This document shows, in pieces, positions 17,389-26,280 of a stretch of DNA of 39,749 nt. The stretch spans positions 1 to 39,749 of the forward strand of contig CACWKX010000019.1 of NCBI GenBank assembly GCA_902761585.1, written 5' to 3'. Every line of letters begins with the position of its first letter. Within the stretch, counting starts at the first letter, position 1. The notes under the pieces were generated by a model. The model was not told where the DNA came from. It searched no databases and was given only the letters and a program-made list of their open reading frames with translations. A program made the position numbers and the translations under genes. The DNA comes from an uncultured Lachnospiraceae bacterium (GTDB taxonomy: Bacteria > Bacillota > Clostridia > Lachnospirales > Lachnospiraceae).

Positions 17389-17613
17389 ATGCAGTACCAG
17401 ATTGAAGATATTCTGGAAGCGGACTTTGGCTGCGAGGAGCGGGAGGAAGGGGCACCTCTTCTGTGCTGCCTGGTACTGTCGGCAGACGGAAAACGAATAT
17501 ACCGGAACATTCCGGATGAACTGGCCAGGAAGTGCGCGCTGGCAAAAGGAATCGTGCTGACAGAGGAGGAGCTGCGAGGGCTTGAGGCAGGAACAGCGCT
17601 GGGAATGGATTGA
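17389..17613 (+). CDS. Small hypothetical acidic protein with a Cys-Cys pair
   Basis: A 74-residue protein of unknown function. It has a strong ribosome site (GAGGAGG before ATG at 17389). The composition is acidic, with CEEREEGAPLLCCLVLSADGKRIYRNIPDELA as an apparent beta-rich central part (three cysteines) and a C-terminal helix rich in Glu/Leu. No signal peptide or membrane segment is visible. I do not recognise a family. It lies 100 bases upstream of the DNA-repair genes on the same strand and could be part of their transcript. Confidence 0.6.
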   Translation: MQYQIEDILEADFGCEEREEGAPLLCCLVLSADGKRIYRNIPDELARKCALAKGIVLTEEELRGLEAGTALGMD

Positions 17614-17710
17614 TCATTCGGAAGATAGCTGACAGGTTTCCGGAGCCGGGCCTGACAGGGCTCAGGGCATGCAGATGTGGATATGAAGAGAAACGGAGTC
17701 AACGATATTG

Positions 17711-18817
17711 ATGAATATGGAGATCAGAAAAACCGAAGAGAGGGATCTGCCGGAGGTTCTGGCAATCTACAGATATGCGAGAACTTTTATGAGGGAACAC
17801 GGGAACCCGAGGCAGTGGGGCGACAAATGGCCGCCCGAGGCGCTGATCCGGGAGGACATCCGGAGAGGAAAGAGCTACGTCTGCGAGGCGGATGGGAGGG
17901 TTGAAGCGACATTTTTCTATGATGAGGGGGAGAACGTCGAACCGGCGTACTCGGTTATAGACGGAAGCTTTACAGGGCCGGCGCGATATGGCGTCGTGCA
18001 TAGAATTGCAGCTTCCGAAAATGGTCATGGCGCCGGCTCTTTTTGCGTGAACTGGGCGGTGTCTCAGTGCGGGAACCTCAGGATTGATACGCATCCGGAT
18101 AACCTCATCATGCAGCATATGCTCCAGAAAAACGGGTTCCGGTACTGCGGAATCGTCCATATTCCGGAGGACGATGACCCGAGATACGCCTATGAGAAGG
18201 TGGTACGCTGCGGGGAACGCTATTACCTGAAGAACGAACTTTTGACACGTTATCATGATAAGGAGTGGGGAAAGCCTGAGCATGACGAGCAGAAGCTCTA
18301 TGAGATGTTTGTCCTGGAGCTTTTCCAGGCAGGTGTTTCGTGGGAACTTCTGCTCAGAAAGCGGGAGAATTTCCGAAGCGCTTTTGACAACTTTGACGCA
18401 GAGAAAATTGCGGCGTACGGACCGGAGAAGATTGACGCGCTGATGCAGGATCCGGGCATTATCCGGAACCGCAGGAAGATTGAGGCGGCCATCGGGAATG
18501 CACGTGTGGTGCTGAAGCTGAGGGAAGAGTTTGGGTCATTTTCAAATTATCTCTGGCACTTTACGGAAAACAGGAGTATCCCGGAGCGCATGGACGCTGT
18601 GACCGACCAGCTGAGTGATGACGTGTCGAAGGATATGAAAAAGAGGGGGATCCGCTTCGCCGGTTCGGTGACGGTCTTCTCCTTTCTGCAGGCGGTCGGC
18701 ATTCTCTACTGCCATGATCCGGAATGCCTCTGCTTTCACAGAGACCACGCGGAGACATTTGCACAGAACCACTATCAGCCGGAAAATCGCGTGTCCGGCG
18801 GGAGAAACGACAGATGA
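17711..18817 (+). CDS. Fusion of GNAT acetyltransferase and 3-methyladenine DNA glycosylase I
   Basis: A 368-residue two-domain protein. Residues 1-155 are a GNAT-like acetyltransferase (MEIRKTEERDLPEVLAIYRYAR, then VVHRIAAS, GHGAG, LRIDTHPDN, QKNGFRYCG). Residues 160-350 are a Tag-type alkyl-adenine glycosylase: RCGERYY, RYHDKEWGKPEHDEQKLYE, LFQAGVSWELLLRKRENFR, DPGIIRNRRKIEAAIGNA, KKRGIRFAGSVTVFSFLQAVG. The zinc-site residues of Tag (Cys, His, then His and Cys in CHDPEC) are kept. It would excise 3-methyladenine from DNA; what the acetyltransferase modifies is unknown. The start could also be TTG 17708 or ATG 17717. The stop overlaps the next glycosylase gene by four bases. Confidence 0.88.
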   Translation: MNMEIRKTEERDLPEVLAIYRYARTFMREHGNPRQWGDKWPPEALIREDIRRGKSYVCEADGRVEATFFYDEGENVEPAYSVIDGSFTGPARYGVVHRIAASENGHGAGSFCVNWAVSQCGNLRIDTHPDNLIMQHMLQKNGFRYCGIVHIPEDDDPRYAYEKVVRCGERYYLKNELLTRYHDKEWGKPEHDEQKLYEMFVLELFQAGVSWELLLRKRENFRSAFDNFDAEKIAAYGPEKIDALMQDPGIIRNRRKIEAAIGNARVVLKLREEFGSFSNYLWHFTENRSIPERMDAVTDQLSDDVSKDMKKRGIRFAGSVTVFSFLQAVGILYCHDPECLCFHRDHAETFAQNHYQPENRVSGGRNDR

Positions 18818-19761
18818 TCATTGGAATAGAGGATGATTTCAGCCTTGAGAAGATGGCAGACTGCGGACAGTGCTTCCGGGCTGTCTGCCTCCCAGACGGG
18901 AGCTATCGGTTCATCAGCCGCGACAAGGTTCTGAATATCAGGGAACAGGGCTCTCATCAGTTTCAGGTGTCCTGCTCTGAGGAGGAGTGGGATGAATTCT
19001 GGAGAGACTACTTTGATCTGTCCAGAACATACAAGCGGATCAGGGAGGACCTTCTTCTGCAGCTCAGCGGAGAAAGGACGACCCCTTTCGGACAGACATC
19101 CCGCGGGATGTCAGAGCGAGATGCCGCCACAGAAACAGCCCGCAGGCAGGGCAGCATAGACCCCGGAGAACGATGTATCCAGGGACTAGACGTGGGTTCA
19201 GATGCTGCGATCCGATTCCTGACGCAGGCGGAGCAGGCGGGCAGGGGACTGCGGATTCTTCGACAGGATCCGTGGGAGATGCTGATTACCTTTATCATCT
19301 CGCAGCGCAAGAACATCCCGGCGATCCGGTTGGCGGTTGAGAAGCTGGCGATGTTATACGGACATCCGGTGAATGAGATGCTGTTTACCTTCCCGACACC
19401 GGAAGAATTGGGAAGAGCATCGGAGGCGGATCTGCGGGCAGCAGGACTTGGATACCGTGCGCCGTATGTGAGGGATGCGGCAGACAAGGTGCTGTCGGGA
19501 GCGCTCGATCTTGAAGCAATGGGAAAGCTGGGTGATGAGGCGCTTTTTGAGAAGCTGATAAGCGTGAAGGGCGTCGGAAAGAAGGTTGCCAACTGCATCT
19601 GCCTGTTCGGGTTTGGCAGAACATCCAGAGCACCGGTTGACGTCTGGATCGAGCGGGCAATCACTCTGTGCGGCGGGGTGGATCCATTTCCGGCATTCGG
19701 AGAATATGCAGGCATCATGCAGCAGTACGCCTTTTACTACATGACGCACCAGAAAATGTGA
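18814..19761 (+). CDS. OGG1-type 8-oxoguanine DNA glycosylase/AP lyase
   Basis: A 315-residue base-excision repair enzyme. The N-terminal domain starts FSLEKMADCGQCFRAV. The helix-hairpin-helix SVKGVGKKVANCICLFGFG (about 250-268) carries the catalytic Lys in GKKVAN, and RAPVDVWIERAI provides the catalytic Asp, in the same arrangement as OGG1. RILRQDPWEMLITFIISQ is the family block before it. About 45 residues (roughly 85-127) form a Gly/Arg/Ser-rich insert that most relatives lack. The start at 18814 overlaps the stop of the fusion gene (ATGA), so the two glycosylases are coupled. Confidence 0.9.
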   Translation: MIIGIEDDFSLEKMADCGQCFRAVCLPDGSYRFISRDKVLNIREQGSHQFQVSCSEEEWDEFWRDYFDLSRTYKRIREDLLLQLSGERTTPFGQTSRGMSERDAATETARRQGSIDPGERCIQGLDVGSDAAIRFLTQAEQAGRGLRILRQDPWEMLITFIISQRKNIPAIRLAVEKLAMLYGHPVNEMLFTFPTPEELGRASEADLRAAGLGYRAPYVRDAADKVLSGALDLEAMGKLGDEALFEKLISVKGVGKKVANCICLFGFGRTSRAPVDVWIERAITLCGGVDPFPAFGEYAGIMQQYAFYYMTHQKM

Positions 19762-19844
19762 CGGGCATCTATCTTCATGCCAGCGTCTTCAGAGGGCGGG
19801 ATACCGGGAATCATCACGTCCGGCTCTGTGACAGCATGAAAAGT

Positions 19845-19888
19845 CCCGGAGCATCTGATGGTTTTCCATCAGATGCTCCGGGTTTTTT
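19845..19888 (+). terminator. Strong Rho-independent terminator after the glycosylase genes
   Basis: A perfect 17-bp stem (19845-19861 with 19866-19882), a four-T loop, and six T (19883-19888). The leuS gene converges from the right; the minus-strand side has only ACTTTT after the stem, so it may act weakly for leuS too. Confidence 0.95.
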
Positions 19889-19919
19889 CATGAGTGGCCT
19901 GTTTCTGGCTGCATTCTGA

Positions 19920-22319
19920 TTATCTGCTGACAACGAAGTTCACGATTCTGCCCGGTACATAGATCTCCTTGCGGATCGTTCCCGTCAGACGGCCTGCGAG
20001 CGCTTCCTTTGCGGCTGCAATCGCTTCATCCTTTGTCGCATCCTTCTTGATTGTGATGCGGGTACGGAGCTTTCCGTTCTCCTGGACAGCCACCTCAATC
20101 TCATCCTCGATGGTCTTGGACTCGTCAAAGACCGGCCACGGCGCAAGGGAGCAGAAGCCTTCATGGCCGGTGAATTCCCACAGCTCCTCGCAAAGATGCG
20201 GTGCAAACGGGCACAGGAGCTTGACGAAGGTTTCAAACTGTTCTTTCGAAATCGCGCCCACTGCGCTGATCTCATTGATGAGCGTCATCATCGCGGCGAT
20301 GGCAGTGTTGAACTTGGTCGCCTCGATATCATCGGACACCTTCTTGATGGTGCGATGGACAGCTGCTTCCAGCTTGTCCGTCTTCGACCGATCATCCGAA
20401 ATCAGATCGGTGAGGCCGGCGACACGGTCAAGGAATCTCCGGCAGCCCTTTACGGAGCTGTCATTCCACGGAGCTGCGGCACTGTAGTCGCCCATGAAAA
20501 GCACATAGGTGCGGAGCGTGTCGGCACCGTACTGATCCACGATGTCGACCGGGTCAATGACATTGCCCTTCGACTTGGACATCTTGTCGCCGTCGGAGCC
20601 GAGGATCAGTCCCTGAATCGTGCGCTTCTTGTATGGCTCCGGGCACGGAACCTCACCGATATCATAGAGGAATCTGTGCCAGAAGCGGGAGTAGAGCATA
20701 TGCCTGGTGACATGCTCCATTCCGCCGTTATACCAGTCAACCGGCATCCAGTATTTCAGCTTGTCCGGATCCGCAAATGCTTTTTCATTGTGCGGGTCGC
20801 AGTATCTGAGGAAATACCAGGAGGAACCGGCCCACTGCGGCATGGTGTCTGTCTCACGCTGCGCCTTGCCGCCGCACTTCGGGCAGGTGCAGTTGACGAA
20901 CTCCGGAACACGCGCCAGAGGGGACTGACCGTCCTGCCCAGGCTCGAAGTTGTCAAGCTTCGGAAGCTTCAAAGGAAGCTGATCATACGGAACCGGGACA
21001 ATGCCGCAGTTCGGGCAGTGAATCAGCGGAATCGGCTCTCCCCAGTAACGCTGACGATTGAAGGCCCAGTCCTTCATCTTGTACTGGACGCCCTTCTCGC
21101 CGATGCCTCTCTCCTCGAGAACCTCCAGCATCTTCCGGATGGAGTCCTTCTTGTTCGTGTAGCCGTTCAGAAAGTCGGAGTTGATCATCTTTCCGTCGCC
21201 GGTGTACGCTTCCTTCTCAATGTCGCCGCCCTCAATGACTGGGATGATCTCGCAGCCGAACTTGTGCGCAAAATCCCAGTCACGCTGATCATGCGCCGGA
21301 ACAGCCATGATCGCGCCGGTGCCGTAGCCCATCATGACGTAGTCAGCCGCAAAGATCGGGATCTCCTTCCCGTTGACCGGGTCGATGGCAGTCAGCCCGT
21401 CCAGCCGGACACCAGTCTTGTCCTTGACAAGCTGGGTGCGCTCGAATTCAGTCTTCTTGGCACACTCTTTGCGGTAATTCTCCAGCTCGTCCCAGTTCCG
21501 GATCTGGTTCTTATGCTTGTCGAGCAGCGGATGCTCCGGCGCGACAACCATAAAGGTGACCCCAAAGAGCGTGTCACACCGGGTTGTATAAACGCGGAGG
21601 CTGTCATCGGTTCCCTTGACAGAGAAGTTGACGAAAGCGCCCTCTGATCTTCCGATCCAGTGAACCTGCTGCTGCTTGACATTCTCCGGATAGTCGACAT
21701 CCTTCAAGCCCTCAAGCAGCTTGTCCGCGTACTTTGTGATGCGAAGATACCAGACCTTCTTCGGGAGCTGGATGACATCGTTGTGGCAGATATCGCACTT
21801 GCCGCCCTGGGAATCCTCGTTGGAGAGGACGACTTTACAGTGAGGGCAGTAGTTGACAAGTGTCGTATCGCGGAACACAAGCCCATGCTCGAACAGCTTG
21901 AGGAAGATCCACTGGGTCCATTTGTAGTAGTCCTCATCTGTCGTGTCGATCACACGGCTCCAGTCAAATGAGAAGCCAACGCTTTTCAGCTGCTGGGTGA
22001 AGTGGTGGATGTTCTTGTCTGTGATCACCCTCGGGTGCGTGTTCGTCTTGATTGCATAGTTCTCGGTTGGCAGGCCGAACGCATCAAAGCCGATCGGGTT
22101 CAGGACGTTGTAGCCCTGCATCCGTCTCTTTCTCGAGACAACCTCGATGCTGGAATATGCCTTGATATGGCCGACGTGCATGCCGGCGCCGGACGGGTAC
22201 GGGAACTCGACAAGACCATAGAACTTTGGCTTTTTATCAAAGTCCTTCGCCTCGAAGATCCGGGCGTCCTCCCACTTTTTCTGCCACTTGGGCTCGATCT
22301 TTTTTACATCGTATTTCAT
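19920..22319 (-). CDS. leuS: Leucyl-tRNA synthetase
   Basis: A 799-residue class I synthetase that charges tRNA-Leu. The start at 22319 follows GGAGGGGAGGAG; the upstream in-frame start at 22364 is rejected. The HIGH motif appears as HVGH in PSGAGMHVGHIKAYS, and KMSKS in GSDGDKMSKSKGN. The CP1 editing domain shows TRCDTLFGVTFMVVAPEHP and YGTGAIMAVPAHDQRDWDFA with its discriminating Asp. Two cysteine clusters, CPHC...CDIC and CPNC...CPKC, suggest zinc binding. The C-terminal ubiquitin-like domain is complete. It is transcribed on its own from a promoter at 22388-22416, divergent from pyrG. Confidence 0.97.
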   Translation of the reverse strand: MKYDVKKIEPKWQKKWEDARIFEAKDFDKKPKFYGLVEFPYPSGAGMHVGHIKAYSSIEVVSRKRRMQGYNVLNPIGFDAFGLPTENYAIKTNTHPRVITDKNIHHFTQQLKSVGFSFDWSRVIDTTDEDYYKWTQWIFLKLFEHGLVFRDTTLVNYCPHCKVVLSNEDSQGGKCDICHNDVIQLPKKVWYLRITKYADKLLEGLKDVDYPENVKQQQVHWIGRSEGAFVNFSVKGTDDSLRVYTTRCDTLFGVTFMVVAPEHPLLDKHKNQIRNWDELENYRKECAKKTEFERTQLVKDKTGVRLDGLTAIDPVNGKEIPIFAADYVMMGYGTGAIMAVPAHDQRDWDFAHKFGCEIIPVIEGGDIEKEAYTGDGKMINSDFLNGYTNKKDSIRKMLEVLEERGIGEKGVQYKMKDWAFNRQRYWGEPIPLIHCPNCGIVPVPYDQLPLKLPKLDNFEPGQDGQSPLARVPEFVNCTCPKCGGKAQRETDTMPQWAGSSWYFLRYCDPHNEKAFADPDKLKYWMPVDWYNGGMEHVTRHMLYSRFWHRFLYDIGEVPCPEPYKKRTIQGLILGSDGDKMSKSKGNVIDPVDIVDQYGADTLRTYVLFMGDYSAAAPWNDSSVKGCRRFLDRVAGLTDLISDDRSKTDKLEAAVHRTIKKVSDDIEATKFNTAIAAMMTLINEISAVGAISKEQFETFVKLLCPFAPHLCEELWEFTGHEGFCSLAPWPVFDESKTIEDEIEVAVQENGKLRTRITIKKDATKDEAIAAAKEALAGRLTGTIRKEIYVPGRIVNFVVSR

Positions 22320-22387
22320 AAACGGACTCCTCCCCTCCGCCGGTCTGGCAGGGGTATGATGCAAGTGTATTTCCGAGTGCTTTCCAT

Positions 22388-22416
22388 ATAATAGCGCACT
22401 TGCCCCATCCTGACAA
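22388..22416 (-). promoter_or_regulatory. Promoter for leuS
   Basis: On the minus strand, TTGTCA (22416-22411), a 17-base spacer and TATTAT (22393-22388). The leader is about 60 bases, too short for a T-box. Confidence 0.75.
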
Positions 22417-22457
22417 GAAAGCGAAGAAGCGCCAATCTGCCTTCATTCGTTTCCGGG

Positions 22458-22508
22458 AAATGACTGCCGGGGAATCGGGCTTATAAAAATGACTGTCGGA
22501 GAATCGGG
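22458..22508. repeat. Tandem direct repeat between leuS and pyrG promoters
   Basis: Two 22-base copies (22458-22479 and 22487-22508) beginning AAATGACTG and ending GAATCGGG, differing at two positions, with a 29-base period. The second copy ends five bases before the pyrG -35 box, so it may be a regulator site. Confidence 0.7.
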
Positions 22509-22513
22509 ATTTC

Positions 22514-22542
22514 TTGACAGGAGAATAGGCCTATGCTAATTT
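22514..22542 (+). promoter_or_regulatory. Promoter for the pyrG operon
   Basis: Consensus TTGACA (22514-22519), a 17-base spacer and an extended -10 TGC-TAATTT (22534-22542). It leaves a leader of about 120 bases before the GTG start. Confidence 0.65.
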
Positions 22543-22670
22543 AGCAGGTGTCGAAGGAGGCGTTTGCGGTCTGGTTCTGTCCGATAAGGCACAGACTGCA
22601 GACGCTTCATGCATTTTTTCTAAGAATTGGTCCGATTGAGGAACGTTCCAGCATTTGGAGGAGAAGGAAA

Positions 22671-24305
22671 GTGGCGACAAAATATATCTTTGTAACCGGC
22701 GGTGTGGTTTCCGGCCTTGGCAAGGGCATTACGGCAGCAAGCCTTGGCAGACTTCTCAAGGCGAGAGGCTTCAAGGTCGCCTCCCAGAAGCTGGATCCGT
22801 ATATTAATGTAGATCCGGGGACGATGAGTCCGTACCAGCACGGCGAGGTGTATGTGACGGAGGATGGCGCGGAAACAGACCTTGACCTTGGACATTATGA
22901 GCGCTTCATTGACGAGGACCTGAACAAGTATTCCAACCTGACGACCGGAAAGGTTTACTGGAATGTCCTGCACAAGGAGAGAAACGGCGAGTATCTGGGG
23001 GAAACAGTCCAGGTTATCCCGCATGTGACGAATGAAATCAAGTCATTCATCTACCAGGTCGGAAAGAAGGGAAACGCCGATATCATCATTACGGAGATCG
23101 GCGGTACGACCGGTGACATCGAGTCTCAGCCATTTCTGGAAGCCATCCGTCAGGTGCGCTACGAGGTGGGAAAGGAAAACTGCCTGTATATCCACGTGAC
23201 GCTGGTTCCCTATCTGGAATCCTCCAGGGAGCATAAGTCCAAGCCGACGCAGCATTCGGTCAGAGAGCTTCAGTCCTACGGAATCTTCCCGGACATCATC
23301 GTGGCGCGCTGCAACCAGCCCATCGAGAAGAGTATCCTCAGAAAGATTTCGATGTTCTGCAATGTCAAGGAGGATTGTGTCATTCAGAATTTGACACTTC
23401 CGGTTCTGTATGAGGCTCCGCTCATGCTTGAGGATGCAGGCCTGGCCAGGATCGCGCTTCGCGAGCTTCATCTGGACGAGAACATGCCGGTCGATCTGAC
23501 CGAATGGAAGGAGATGCTGACACGGATCAACGGCTGTGAGAAGAAGGTACGGATCGCTCTGGTCGGCAAATATGTTCAGCTTCATGACTCTTATCTGTCT
23601 GTCGTTGAGGCGCTCAAGCACGGTGGCTGGGAGAACAACGTGGATGTCGATATTGACTGGGTGGACAGCGAGAGCCTCACGGCTGACACTGTCGACTCTG
23701 TCCTGAGAGGGGTCAGCGGCATCATCATTCCGGGCGGATTCGGCGGCCGCGGCATCGAGGGTATGGTCAGTGCCTGCCAGTATGCGCGTGAAAACCATAT
23801 CCCGTTCTTTGGAATCTGCCTGGGCATGCAGATCGCTGTCATCGAGTACGCAAGAGATGTGCTCGGCTGGGCGGATGCCAACTCCGGAGAGTTTGACGAG
23901 CAGTCTGCTCACAAGGTCATTGATCTGATGCCGGATCAGCAGGGCAACCTGCCGAAGGGCGGCACCATGAGGCTCGGCGCCTATCCGTGCAAGGTGAAGA
24001 AGGGAACGGAGCTTTTCAATGCCTACGGGAAAGAGGAGGTGGACGAGCGTCATCGCCATCGCTATGAGGTCAACAATGAATTCCGGTCTCAGATAGAGGA
24101 GAAGGGTGTTGTCTTCTCCGGAACGTCGCCGGACAACCACCTGGTCGAGGCAATGGAGCTTCCGGGATATGCATTCTATGTCGGCGTGCAGTTCCATCCG
24201 GAGTTTAAATCCCGCCCGAACAAGGCACACCCGCTGTTCCGCGAATTTTTGAAGGCAGCGTCGGGCTTTGCATCTGCGGGAAATGCCGCTGGCAAGAAGG
24301 GATGA
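22671..24305 (+). CDS. pyrG: CTP synthase
   Basis: A 544-residue enzyme that makes CTP from UTP, ATP and glutamine. The start is GTG at 22671, with GGAGGAGAAGG ahead of it, giving the classical N-terminus [19 protein letters not shown]; the longer frame from 22548 is not needed. The synthetase domain (1-265) holds the P-loop [10 protein letters not shown] and the [19 protein letters not shown] block. The glutaminase domain has the nucleophile Cys in FFGICLGMQ and His/Glu in GVQFHPEF. The length is normal. It is followed by glutamine synthetase and an ANTAR protein, which links CTP supply with the glutamine it consumes. Confidence 0.97.
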   Translation: MATKYIFVTGGVVSGLGKGITAASLGRLLKARGFKVASQKLDPYINVDPGTMSPYQHGEVYVTEDGAETDLDLGHYERFIDEDLNKYSNLTTGKVYWNVLHKERNGEYLGETVQVIPHVTNEIKSFIYQVGKKGNADIIITEIGGTTGDIESQPFLEAIRQVRYEVGKENCLYIHVTLVPYLESSREHKSKPTQHSVRELQSYGIFPDIIVARCNQPIEKSILRKISMFCNVKEDCVIQNLTLPVLYEAPLMLEDAGLARIALRELHLDENMPVDLTEWKEMLTRINGCEKKVRIALVGKYVQLHDSYLSVVEALKHGGWENNVDVDIDWVDSESLTADTVDSVLRGVSGIIIPGGFGGRGIEGMVSACQYARENHIPFFGICLGMQIAVIEYARDVLGWADANSGEFDEQSAHKVIDLMPDQQGNLPKGGTMRLGAYPCKVKKGTELFNAYGKEEVDERHRHRYEVNNEFRSQIEEKGVVFSGTSPDNHLVEAMELPGYAFYVGVQFHPEFKSRPNKAHPLFREFLKAASGFASAGNAAGKKG

Positions 24306-24312
24306 AATTGTC

Positions 24313-25620
24313 ATGGATCAGTCAATGATGGATCTGCTGCAGCTGGTCGAGGATGAGGATGTGAAGTTCATCCGTCTCGCCTACTGTGACCTGAACGGGC
24401 AGCTGAAGAATATGGCGATCATGTCATCGGAACTTCGGCGCGCGGTTGAGGAGGGCATTTCATTTGATGCGAGCGCGGTTTTAGGCTTTACCGGTGTCGA
24501 GTATTCGGACCTGTTCCTGGTGCCGGACAGCTCCACAGTGTCTATCCTGCCCTGGCGGCCGGCACACGAGCGCGTCATGCGGATGCAGTGCGATGTGAAG
24601 AATCCGGACGGAAGCATCTTTGAGCCCTACTGCAGGAATGTCCTCCGGAATGCGGTAGACCGGGCAATCAGCCTGGGATACATCGTCAATATCGGAACAG
24701 AGTGCGAGTTCTATCTCTTCCGGCAGGACGAAGAGGGCAGGCCGACGCAGATTCCGCTGGACCGCGGCGGTTACAACGATATCTCTCCGATTGACCGGGG
24801 AGAGGATATGCGCCGTCGGATCTGCCTTGCAATCGAAGAAATGGGGCTGAATCCGGAGTGCTCACACCACGAGTGCGGACCTGGCCAGAATGAGATTGAC
24901 TTCCGCTATGCGGATGCGCTGCAGGCGGCAGACAATTTCCTGACGCTGAAGATGGCAGTCAAGTCGCTGGCGCAGCTGAACGACCTTTATGCATCCTTCA
25001 TGCCAAAGCCGCTTGAGGATAATTGCGGGAACGGACTCCACATCAACTTCTCGCTGATGAGGGGCGGGCATTCTGTGTTCAAAAGCGGCGGCGAGCATTC
25101 ACAGGTCGGGGAGAGCTTTATTGCCGGGATTCTGGAAAAGATTCCGGAGATCACTGCGTTTCTTAACCCGACGCCGAATTCATATGAGCGTTTTGGCAGC
25201 TTCAAGGCACCAAAGTATGTGACCTGGTCCCACCAGAACCGGTCCCAGCTGATCCGGATTCCGGCGGCAACGGGCGGACATGTGCGGGCGGAGCTGCGCT
25301 CGGCAGATCCGTCGTGCAACCCGTATCTTGCATTTGCCCTCCTGATCCATGCCGGACTGGATGGCATTGAGAACGAAACGAAGCTTTGTGAGCCCTACAA
25401 TGGGAATGCCTATGAGATCAGCGATCCGTCTGTCAGGCGGATTCCGGAAAATCTGGGAGAAGCGCTGAAGCTGGCGGAGCAGAGTGATCTTGTCGCAAGG
25501 GCGCTTCCTGAGATGACCAGAGAGGAATTCTTCCAGGAGAAGAAAGAGGAGTGGAAGGAATACCAGCTTTCCTCCGACCGGCATCAGCTTGAGCTTGACC
25601 GGTATTTCGGCATACTTTGA
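24313..25620 (+). CDS. glnA: Glutamine synthetase, GSI type
   Basis: A 435-residue enzyme that makes glutamine from glutamate, ammonia and ATP. Family blocks are present: beta-grasp FIRLAYCDLNGQLKN, metal ligands in GTECEFYLF and GPGQNEIDF, NGLHINFSL, and RAELRSADPSCNPYLAFALL for substrate binding. It is slightly shorter than Bacillus GlnA, and no adenylylation tyrosine loop of the enteric type is visible. The start at 24313 lies seven bases after the pyrG stop with AAGAAGGG ahead. An ANTAR gene follows after 81 bases. Some GSI-like proteins act on other amines (PuuA type), but the ligand blocks and the ANTAR neighbour favour true glutamine synthetase. Confidence 0.87.
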   Translation: MDQSMMDLLQLVEDEDVKFIRLAYCDLNGQLKNMAIMSSELRRAVEEGISFDASAVLGFTGVEYSDLFLVPDSSTVSILPWRPAHERVMRMQCDVKNPDGSIFEPYCRNVLRNAVDRAISLGYIVNIGTECEFYLFRQDEEGRPTQIPLDRGGYNDISPIDRGEDMRRRICLAIEEMGLNPECSHHECGPGQNEIDFRYADALQAADNFLTLKMAVKSLAQLNDLYASFMPKPLEDNCGNGLHINFSLMRGGHSVFKSGGEHSQVGESFIAGILEKIPEITAFLNPTPNSYERFGSFKAPKYVTWSHQNRSQLIRIPAATGGHVRAELRSADPSCNPYLAFALLIHAGLDGIENETKLCEPYNGNAYEISDPSVRRIPENLGEALKLAEQSDLVARALPEMTREEFFQEKKEEWKEYQLSSDRHQLELDRYFGIL

Positions 25621-25701
25621 TTGGAATGGAACGGGAATCATCAGGTGGCTTCGCCTGTGTCCGGATAGTGCTTCAGTGTTCTGATTGGAAGGAAACTTGA
25701 T

Positions 25702-26280
25702 ATGATCAAAGGGGATCCAAGTGTACTGCTCGCCGTCAGCGGGCCGAAGACCGAGAAGGTGTTTGCCGACATGGTCCTGGAGTGGCGGAAGGCAGAGCTG
25801 ACTGTCAGGACGACAAGCCGGGAGGCATGGAAGAGTCTTCAGGAGACAACGTATTCTCTTGTGATTGTCCTGTCTCCTTTATCAGACGGGCAGGGAATCG
25901 ACCTCGCACAGATGGCGGCACAGACCAGCGCGGGGGTGATCTTCGTCTGCAGACCGCAGGGTTACGATGCGGCGCTTCAGAAGCTGGGTGAGACCGGCGT
26001 CTATGTCTTTTCGACGGACATGGGGAAACGGATCTTCCAACAGGCGCTGAGAATGATGTATGCGGTGAACATCCGTCTTGCAAAGGATGCCCCGCAGACG
26101 CAGATGCTGCAGGACCGCATCAAGGATATCCGTGTCATCAACCGTGCAAAGTGTCTTCTGATCCAGTATGAGCGTATGAGTGAAGACCAGGCACACAAGA
26201 CGATCGAGCGGGAAGCGATGAACCGCCAGATGTCCAGACGGGAGATTGCGGAGGAGATCCTTGTTTCCTATGGTGCGTGA
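25702..26280 (+). CDS. ANTAR-domain RNA-binding regulator with degenerate receiver
   Basis: A 192-residue protein. Residues 1-125 fold like a response-regulator receiver but lack the key residues: the acidic pair after strand 1 is replaced (VLLAVSGP) and the phospho-acceptor site reads VIVLSPLSDG, so phosphorylation is unlikely. The C-terminal ANTAR domain (about 138-192) reads RVINRAKCLLIQYERMSEDQAHKTIEREAMNRQ in two parts, a three-helix antiterminator that binds paired hairpins in mRNA leaders. Next to glutamine synthetase, it probably controls nitrogen-assimilation transcripts. RBS GGAAGGAAA supports the start. I did not find its RNA target here. Confidence 0.85.
   Translation: MIKGDPSVLLAVSGPKTEKVFADMVLEWRKAELTVRTTSREAWKSLQETTYSLVIVLSPLSDGQGIDLAQMAAQTSAGVIFVCRPQGYDAALQKLGETGVYVFSTDMGKRIFQQALRMMYAVNIRLAKDAPQTQMLQDRIKDIRVINRAKCLLIQYERMSEDQAHKTIEREAMNRQMSRREIAEEILVSYGA

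Noticed and set aside
20163..21647. 494-codon open frame antisense to leuS
   Set aside because: It mirrors the codon pattern of leuS, shows no domain or ribosome site, and is the usual shadow of a GC-rich gene.
23043..24314. 423-codon open frame antisense to pyrG
   Set aside because: Shadow of pyrG; no protein motifs.
25641..25656. Hairpin (CAGGTG GCTT CGCCTG) before the ANTAR gene as an ANTAR RNA target
   Set aside because: The loop has four bases and there is only one hairpin; ANTAR targets are paired hairpins with six-base loops.
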